Made by a program: the position numbers and the translations under genes. DNA of 64,000 bases from assembly GCA_910578935.1 (NCBI GenBank), contig CAJTSM010000011.1, positions 14,720-78,719 of the forward strand, in the 5' to 3' direction. This document shows, in pieces, positions 59,734-64,000 of the stretch. Numbering within the stretch: position 1 is the stretch's first letter; each line of letters begins with the position of its first letter. The notes below the pieces were generated by a model. The model made no database searches and had not been told where the DNA came from. It saw only the letters and a program-made list of their open reading frames with translations. The stretch is from an uncultured Oscillibacter sp. GTDB taxonomy: Bacteria > Bacillota > Clostridia > Oscillospirales > Oscillospiraceae.

Positions 59734-61047
59734 TTACCCCAGCGCCGCAGCCTGGAGCGCGTCAAAGGACGCCATGCATTCGTCCACCGTGGCTCCATCC
59801 AGCAAATCCCGCACGATCAGGCAGGTATTCCCCCACTGCTCTACGTTCATTCCGGCGTTAGATCCCAAAACGTAAACGCCCTCCTCAATCCGGTCATTGA
59901 GCGGTTTCAGGGCGGGGACACAGTCCACCTTCACATTTTTGGACGGGGAAATCACCCGATTGATTTCCGAATAAACCCGAAGCGCCTCGTCGGAGGTCAT
60001 GATATCCAATGCCCTGGCCGCATCCTCTCTGTGTTCCGCCTCCGCACCCACGGCGAAGCCCGTCATAGGCATCACCGGCATCTGGCCCCGGCTGCTGGGA
60101 AACCCGATGACCTGCATCTCAAAATCCGTCTTTCCATAGGCGATTTCCGTATTCGCCGCGCCCCAATACGCCATGACGATCGGGGTCTTCCCCGCCAGGA
60201 AATCCGGTCCCTCCGCCTCAATCGCCTCGCTGACGGCCGCTTTTTCCGCGTCGACATAGCCCCGGTCAATGAGAGTTTTGAGAAATTCAAAACCGGGACG
60301 CATATAATCGCTGTATTTGGCCTCTCCGCTGTTGAGCGCCGCAATCTCCGCCTCCGTGTTTCCGCCGTTGTACAGGTCCGCGTAAGCTTGGGCAAAGACG
60401 AAGGTTTCCAGCCACCAGCGGTTCGCGCCCACCGGCGTTTTGATCCCGTTTTCCTGAAATACCCGGCAGCACTCCAAAAATTCCTCTGGCGTCTCCGGCA
60501 GACGGAGGCCATACTGGTCAAACAGGTCCTTATTGACGAACAGCCCATAGGCAACCACCTCTTGGGGAATGGCCACCAGTTTCCCATCCACCGTGTTGGC
60601 GGTCAGGATAATCTCCCGCAGGTTCTCCACGCTGTCCAAGTCCGACAAGTCCATCAGCTTTCCCTCCGCTCCCAAAGCCAGGATGGTATCCGGGTTCAGG
60701 AGGTAGAGATCATCCATATTGCTCCGGGCCCGGTCCAGAGTGACCTCGTCATAGGTTTTATCCTGATAGTCTTCCGCCGTATAGGTTCTGTAGACCATGG
60801 TCACGTCCAGCTGCTCCTCCGCCATCATGACCGTCCGGTCCGACGCGGTTCGCGCCACGTTCTCCGCGTTTGGGACTATCTTCTCCATGGGACTGAACAG
60901 ATTGACCGTTCGCTCCTGCTCTTCCTGACGGACCATGAGCCCCTCGGGGATTTCTTGGCCCCCGCAGGCAGCTAAAGAAAAAATCGCCAATACTGCAAGG
61001 CAGATGGCGGCTCCCTTTCGGAGTCCGCTCTTCGTACGCTTCATCAT
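59734..61047 (-). CDS. Extracellular solute-binding lipoprotein (ABC-type), orphan
   Basis: The 437-residue protein starts with a signal peptide ending in the lipobox LAACG near residue 28 and has the type 1 sugar-binding-protein pattern, with KTPIVMAYWGAANTEIAYGK and MPVMPMTGFAVGAEA near 300. No ABC permease or ATPase gene is adjacent. Its start codon overlaps the stop of the hybrid kinase (ATGA at 61044-61047), so its translation is tied to the kinase. This suggests that the binding protein serves as an external ligand sensor for the kinase rather than, or as well as, a transporter part; this is an inference. Confidence 0.88.
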   Translation of the reverse strand: MMKRTKSGLRKGAAICLAVLAIFSLAACGGQEIPEGLMVRQEEQERTVNLFSPMEKIVPNAENVARTASDRTVMMAEEQLDVTMVYRTYTAEDYQDKTYDEVTLDRARSNMDDLYLLNPDTILALGAEGKLMDLSDLDSVENLREIILTANTVDGKLVAIPQEVVAYGLFVNKDLFDQYGLRLPETPEEFLECCRVFQENGIKTPVGANRWWLETFVFAQAYADLYNGGNTEAEIAALNSGEAKYSDYMRPGFEFLKTLIDRGYVDAEKAAVSEAIEAEGPDFLAGKTPIVMAYWGAANTEIAYGKTDFEMQVIGFPSSRGQMPVMPMTGFAVGAEAEHREDAARALDIMTSDEALRVYSEINRVISPSKNVKVDCVPALKPLNDRIEEGVYVLGSNAGMNVEQWGNTCLIVRDLLDGATVDECMASFDALQAAALG

Positions 61048-63611
61048 CGCGCTTCCTTTCGCTCAGCACATTGCCGGATTACTTTTTTCAATTGTTTCAT
61101 ATCCAGGGGTTTGGCTACATGGGCGTCCATACCGGAGTCTAGAGCGGCTTTTTCATCTTCCGCAAAAGCGTTGGCCGTCATAGCGATGATGGGGATGCGC
61201 CCCGCGTCCGGCCGCTCCAGAGCGCGGATTGCCCGGGTGGCCTCATGGCCATTCATCACCGGCATTTGAACATCCATCAAAATCGCATCAAACGCGCCCT
61301 CTTCCGCCTGCCGGAAATGTTCCACCGCCATGCGGCCGTTCTCCACAATTTCACAAGTGGCCCCTTCGATCTCCAGCAGCTCCATTAAAATCTCCGCGTT
61401 AATCTCGTTGTCTTCCGCGGCAAGGAAGTGCAAGCCTTTCAGGCTCTCCTCCTTCTCCGGTTCCAGAGCGCCGGCTTCGTCAGGTTCCGCCCACAGCTCC
61501 GCAATCTTTTCCCGGAATGCAGTGACGAAAAACGGCTTTGCAAGAACCCCGGACCGCTCCATCCGGAGTTCTTCTTTCATTCCTTCCGCGCCGCCTTCCA
61601 CCAGAAAAAGAATAGGTACGGAATCGGGGAGGGCCGGACGCAGCTCTTTTGCTGCCTGAGGGCCGCAATCATCCCCATCCGCCAGGACCAGCTGGCAGTC
61701 CCCCCCGTTGTCCCGCAGCCAGGCCAGGGCTTCTTCCACGCCGGAGACAGCGCTCAGGCGAACGCCGGTATCCCCCATGAGGGCCCGGATATCCTCCCGG
61801 CTCTCTCGGTTTTCATCCACCACCAGGATGTGGGAAATGCCCCGCTTTTCCCAGAACTGCCGGTCCGCGGGCTCCTCTACAATGCGAAGCTCCAGATCAA
61901 CCCGGAAAAGAGTCCCCCGGTCCACCTCACTGAAAACCTCGATGGTCCCCCCCATGAGCTCCACAATGCTCTTGGTGATCGCCATGCCCAGGCCGGTGCC
62001 CTGGACCTTATTCGTCGTGCTGTTTTCCGCCCGGGTAAAGGCGTCAAAAATGGTTTCCAGATACTCCGGCGTCATACCATATCCGTTGTCTTCCACCTCG
62101 ATCCGGATGTGCTCATACTGTCCGGAGCGCTGTTTAAGTCCGTGAATGCGGAGCTGAATACGGCCGCCCACCGGCGTATATTTTACGGCGTTGGAAAGGA
62201 GGTTGATCAAAATTTGATTAATCCGCGTTTCATCCCCCACCAAGTACTCATGCCGGATACCCGCCACTTCCAAGTGGAACTCCTGCTCCCGGGCCCTGGC
62301 CATAGGCCGGATGATGGCCTCTACAGAGGCGATCACGTCGTTAAGGTCAAACTCTTCCAGGTTCAGCACAACCTTCCCGCTCTCAATTTTGGAGACATCC
62401 AGAATATCATTGATGAGGCTGAGGAGATGCTGGCCGGAAGCCATGATCTTCTTCGTGTACTCCCGCACCTTGGACGGGTCTTCCGCATCCGTAGCCAAAA
62501 GGGTTGTAAAACCCAGCACCGCATTCATAGGCGTGCGGATATCATGGGACATGTTCGAGAGGAACGTTGTCTTGGACTCGCTGGCAATTTGGGCGGCCCG
62601 CAGGGCTTCCGCCAACTGCTGGCTATGGAGCCTTCTCTCCGTCTCCTGCTCTCTGCGCAATTTTTCCTGCTGCCTCCAGTTGAGGTAATAGAAAAAAATA
62701 CAGAGGAAAAACGCCGCCAGCATGGACGCCACAACCATGAATATATGCTGATTAACGGTCCGTCCTTCCTGCTGAATCGCCTCGACCGGCACGTAGCCCA
62801 CCAGGAAAATCGTCCCGTCGTTAACGGACCACATATAATTAAGCGCTTCCACATTCCGGATATCGTGATAGAACAGGACATCCTGCCCGTTTTCCAAGCA
62901 GGACTCCACTTCTGTTTGAATCTCCGGGTTCCGGATATCATTCGCCCGGTAAAAATCGGCCAAATTCAGATGGCCGGCGCTCCGCTGCCCCATCCCCTTG
63001 GGTTTCAGGACGAAGAGCTCGGTTTCCGCATCCATGATATACAGCGTCGCCTGTTTATCATAAAATCCGGCCGGAAGGGAGCGGTCAACGGCGTCGTATA
63101 TATACTCGCCGTAAAGGGTCCCGACCGTCCGGCCATCCCGCACAATGGGACATTGGATCGTATAGGACCAGGTCCCCATATGATTCAGATAAGACTGCGA
63201 TACCGGCAAACCCTGAACCATCCCGCCTGCGGAAAAATCCAGATCCTCTCCGGTAAAGCGTTCCCCGGTGTTGGAAACGCCCTCCGTCTTCCCGGCGAGA
63301 ATCAAAGACATCTTCGACATCGTCTGATTTTTCTCATAAGCCTGGATATAAGCCTCCGGATCCTCTGCCCGGGCAATCTCCTGGGCAATTAATATCTGGA
63401 ATTCCGCCTCGTTCCGCAGCACCGCCTCAATGGTGCACTGAATCAAATCCAAGCTCTCGCTGAGATTCTGGATGGCGGCTGTGGACATCTCCTGAGAAAT
63501 TTTCCGGGAAATTGTATATACGATTGTCCCCAAGATGCAAAAAACCAGAACAATGGAAAGGAGCAGGGACAGCCCCTTTTGCTTTTCCCGTTTATCTTGC
63601 TTCTCTTTCAT
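61044..63611 (-). CDS. Hybrid histidine kinase with extracellular sensor and two receiver domains
   Basis: The 855-residue protein has a membrane helix (about 12-33), an extracellular Cache-like sensor to about 290, a second helix (about 293-312), a HisKA domain with the phosphorylated histidine in FLSNMSHDIRTP near residue 356, an ATPase domain (NLLSNAVKYTP, DNGYGM, GTGLGM), a first receiver (ILVVDENRESRED, LVLADGDD) and a second receiver with phospho-aspartate in LMDVQMPVMNG. ATG 63611 follows GGAG; an upstream in-frame start lies at 63689. No separate DNA-binding regulator is next to it. The solute-binding lipoprotein follows by ATGA overlap. Confidence 0.92.
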   Translation of the reverse strand: MKEKQDKREKQKGLSLLLSIVLVFCILGTIVYTISRKISQEMSTAAIQNLSESLDLIQCTIEAVLRNEAEFQILIAQEIARAEDPEAYIQAYEKNQTMSKMSLILAGKTEGVSNTGERFTGEDLDFSAGGMVQGLPVSQSYLNHMGTWSYTIQCPIVRDGRTVGTLYGEYIYDAVDRSLPAGFYDKQATLYIMDAETELFVLKPKGMGQRSAGHLNLADFYRANDIRNPEIQTEVESCLENGQDVLFYHDIRNVEALNYMWSVNDGTIFLVGYVPVEAIQQEGRTVNQHIFMVVASMLAAFFLCIFFYYLNWRQQEKLRREQETERRLHSQQLAEALRAAQIASESKTTFLSNMSHDIRTPMNAVLGFTTLLATDAEDPSKVREYTKKIMASGQHLLSLINDILDVSKIESGKVVLNLEEFDLNDVIASVEAIIRPMARAREQEFHLEVAGIRHEYLVGDETRINQILINLLSNAVKYTPVGGRIQLRIHGLKQRSGQYEHIRIEVEDNGYGMTPEYLETIFDAFTRAENSTTNKVQGTGLGMAITKSIVELMGGTIEVFSEVDRGTLFRVDLELRIVEEPADRQFWEKRGISHILVVDENRESREDIRALMGDTGVRLSAVSGVEEALAWLRDNGGDCQLVLADGDDCGPQAAKELRPALPDSVPILFLVEGGAEGMKEELRMERSGVLAKPFFVTAFREKIAELWAEPDEAGALEPEKEESLKGLHFLAAEDNEINAEILMELLEIEGATCEIVENGRMAVEHFRQAEEGAFDAILMDVQMPVMNGHEATRAIRALERPDAGRIPIIAMTANAFAEDEKAALDSGMDAHVAKPLDMKQLKKVIRQCAERKEAR

Positions 63612-63710
63612 TAGCAATCTCCATTCCGGCTCTTTCGGAAACGGCCCCTTTGAAGAGAAACACGTCCCGTTCCCAAAGGCCCGGCACACTGTCGCTGTAA
63701 TGTTCTATAT

Positions 63711-63740
63711 ATTATACTATCTTTCCCGTTTTAGTGTCAA
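63711..63740 (-). promoter_or_regulatory. Promoter of the kinase/binding-protein pair
   Basis: On minus, TTGACA (complement of 63735-63740) and TATAAT (complement of 63711-63716) are consensus hexamers 18 bases apart, 99 bases before the kinase start. Confidence 0.7.
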
Positions 63741-63850
63741 TACTTTCCAGCGGGGGCCGCCTTTTTCACACGAGAGCCTCCCTGTGAAAGCAGATGGCTT
63801 GAAATGCGTCTTACTATTTTTAAATAGGCTCTAACTCTCAAATAAAAAAA

Positions 63851-63876
63851 CCTGATCGTCTCCGATCAGGTTTTTT
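63851..63876. terminator. Bidirectional terminator near the right edge
   Basis: CCTGATCG/CGATCAGG, 8-bp perfect stem with TCTC loop, A7 before and T6 after. It should end transcription from the gene entering from the right edge. Confidence 0.85.
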
Positions 63877-63923
63877 CAAAACACAGCCGCAGGCCTGCCG
63901 GCCCCATACCTTTAAAACTCTTT

Positions 63924-64000
63924 TCAAATGCCGGGCACGGAAGCTTCGCTGCTTTCTTCGTCCCGCTTTTCCTCAGACCGTGGCATACTCGCCGTCCCAG
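63924..64000 (-). CDS. Possible 3' end of an unidentified gene (partial)
   Basis: A minus-strand frame open from the right edge ends with TGA at 63924-63926 and encodes a charged tail (PRSEEKRDEESSEASVPGI), followed about 50 bases later by a good terminator. A polar acidic end like this is believable for a C terminus, but only 24 codons are visible. Other minus frames here are also open for short distances. Confidence 0.3.
   Translation of the reverse strand, partial: GTASMPRSEEKRDEESSEASVPGI

Noticed and set aside
61428..63392. Plus-strand frame of 654 codons
   Set aside because: Antisense to the hybrid kinase, low-complexity composition, no ribosome site.
63780..63835. Possible third MITE end (TTTTTAAATAGGCTCTAA)
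   Set aside because: Resembles the repeat right end only loosely and no left end is present; not enough to call.
1..64000. CRISPR arrays or rRNA genes
   Set aside because: No regularly spaced repeats and no rRNA-like sequence were seen on reading through; the only direct repeats found are the two short tandem duplications.

Overview
The window looks like chromosome of a fairly GC-rich anaerobic gut Firmicute of the Oscillospirales type (Flavonifractor/Lawsonibacter-like). I infer this from the gene families: a VirB4-like conjugal ATPase of the clostridial element type, a MobP3-type relaxase with Sel1 repeats, a Gram-positive Pel locus, DUF4956/VTC/CotH genes, an anaerobic sulfatase-maturing enzyme and tRNA 3' ends that encode CCA. 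No species call is possible from sequence alone.

Layout. (1) 1-7.1 kb, minus strand: part of an integrative conjugative element, read right to left as parA, parB, a small ORF, an HTH gene, PrgI, a TraC-like gene, the VirB4-like ATPase and the start of another gene. Two plus-strand modules interrupt it: an Rpn-type PD-(D/E)XK nuclease and an MNT/HEPN toxin-antitoxin pair, each with its own promoter and terminator. (2) 7.3-13 kb: a decayed mobilizable element. It starts at a 3' tRNA-Val(CAC) fragment and carries a frame-broken DUF2806-like cargo gene, a broken tyrosine integrase, a small protein, an intact relaxase and a broken relaxosome accessory gene. (3) 13.4-43.2 kb: a large cell-surface polysaccharide region with five parts: DUF4956/VTC polyphosphate polymerase/CotH; an unusual six-gene minus-strand set (DUF1919, ABC exporter, GT2, radical SAM, acyl carrier protein, DltA-like ligase); two tandem GT2 genes on plus; a pyruvyl-transferase gene followed by FrhB-like and DUF1919 wrecks; and a tightly packed Pel operon (SDR-PelD, PelE-like, DUF2194, PelF, PelG) running on into a membrane protein, three glycosyltransferases and a DUF4874/DUF4832 protein. 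(4) 43.2-47.2 kb: mobile-element debris with AP2 and integrase remnants, an intact serine recombinase, a second MNT/HEPN pair, a 3' tRNA-Arg(ACG) fragment and the tail of another integrase. (5) 47.2-64 kb: more ordinary metabolic genes: an Fe-alcohol dehydrogenase divergent from an AraC regulator; a Crp/Fnr regulator divergent from an operon of tripartite tricarboxylate transporter genes (tctC frame-broken), a deoD stub, two Cys-type sulfatases, their radical-SAM maturase and a TauE/SafE exporter; and a hybrid histidine kinase translationally coupled to an orphan solute-binding lipoprotein.

How the parts work together. The sulfatase operon reads as a self-contained organosulfate-use system: import of a carboxylate-like substrate, hydrolysis by formylglycine sulfatases, activation of those enzymes without oxygen, and export of the sulfur oxyanion. 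The Pel operon should make a cationic amino-sugar exopolysaccharide under c-di-GMP control through a PelD fused to a sugar-nucleotide epimerase-like domain. The DltA-like/carrier/radical SAM/GT/ABC set looks like an aminoacylated or otherwise modified surface glycan or small glycoconjugate pathway that I cannot match to a described system; it is my first candidate for something new.
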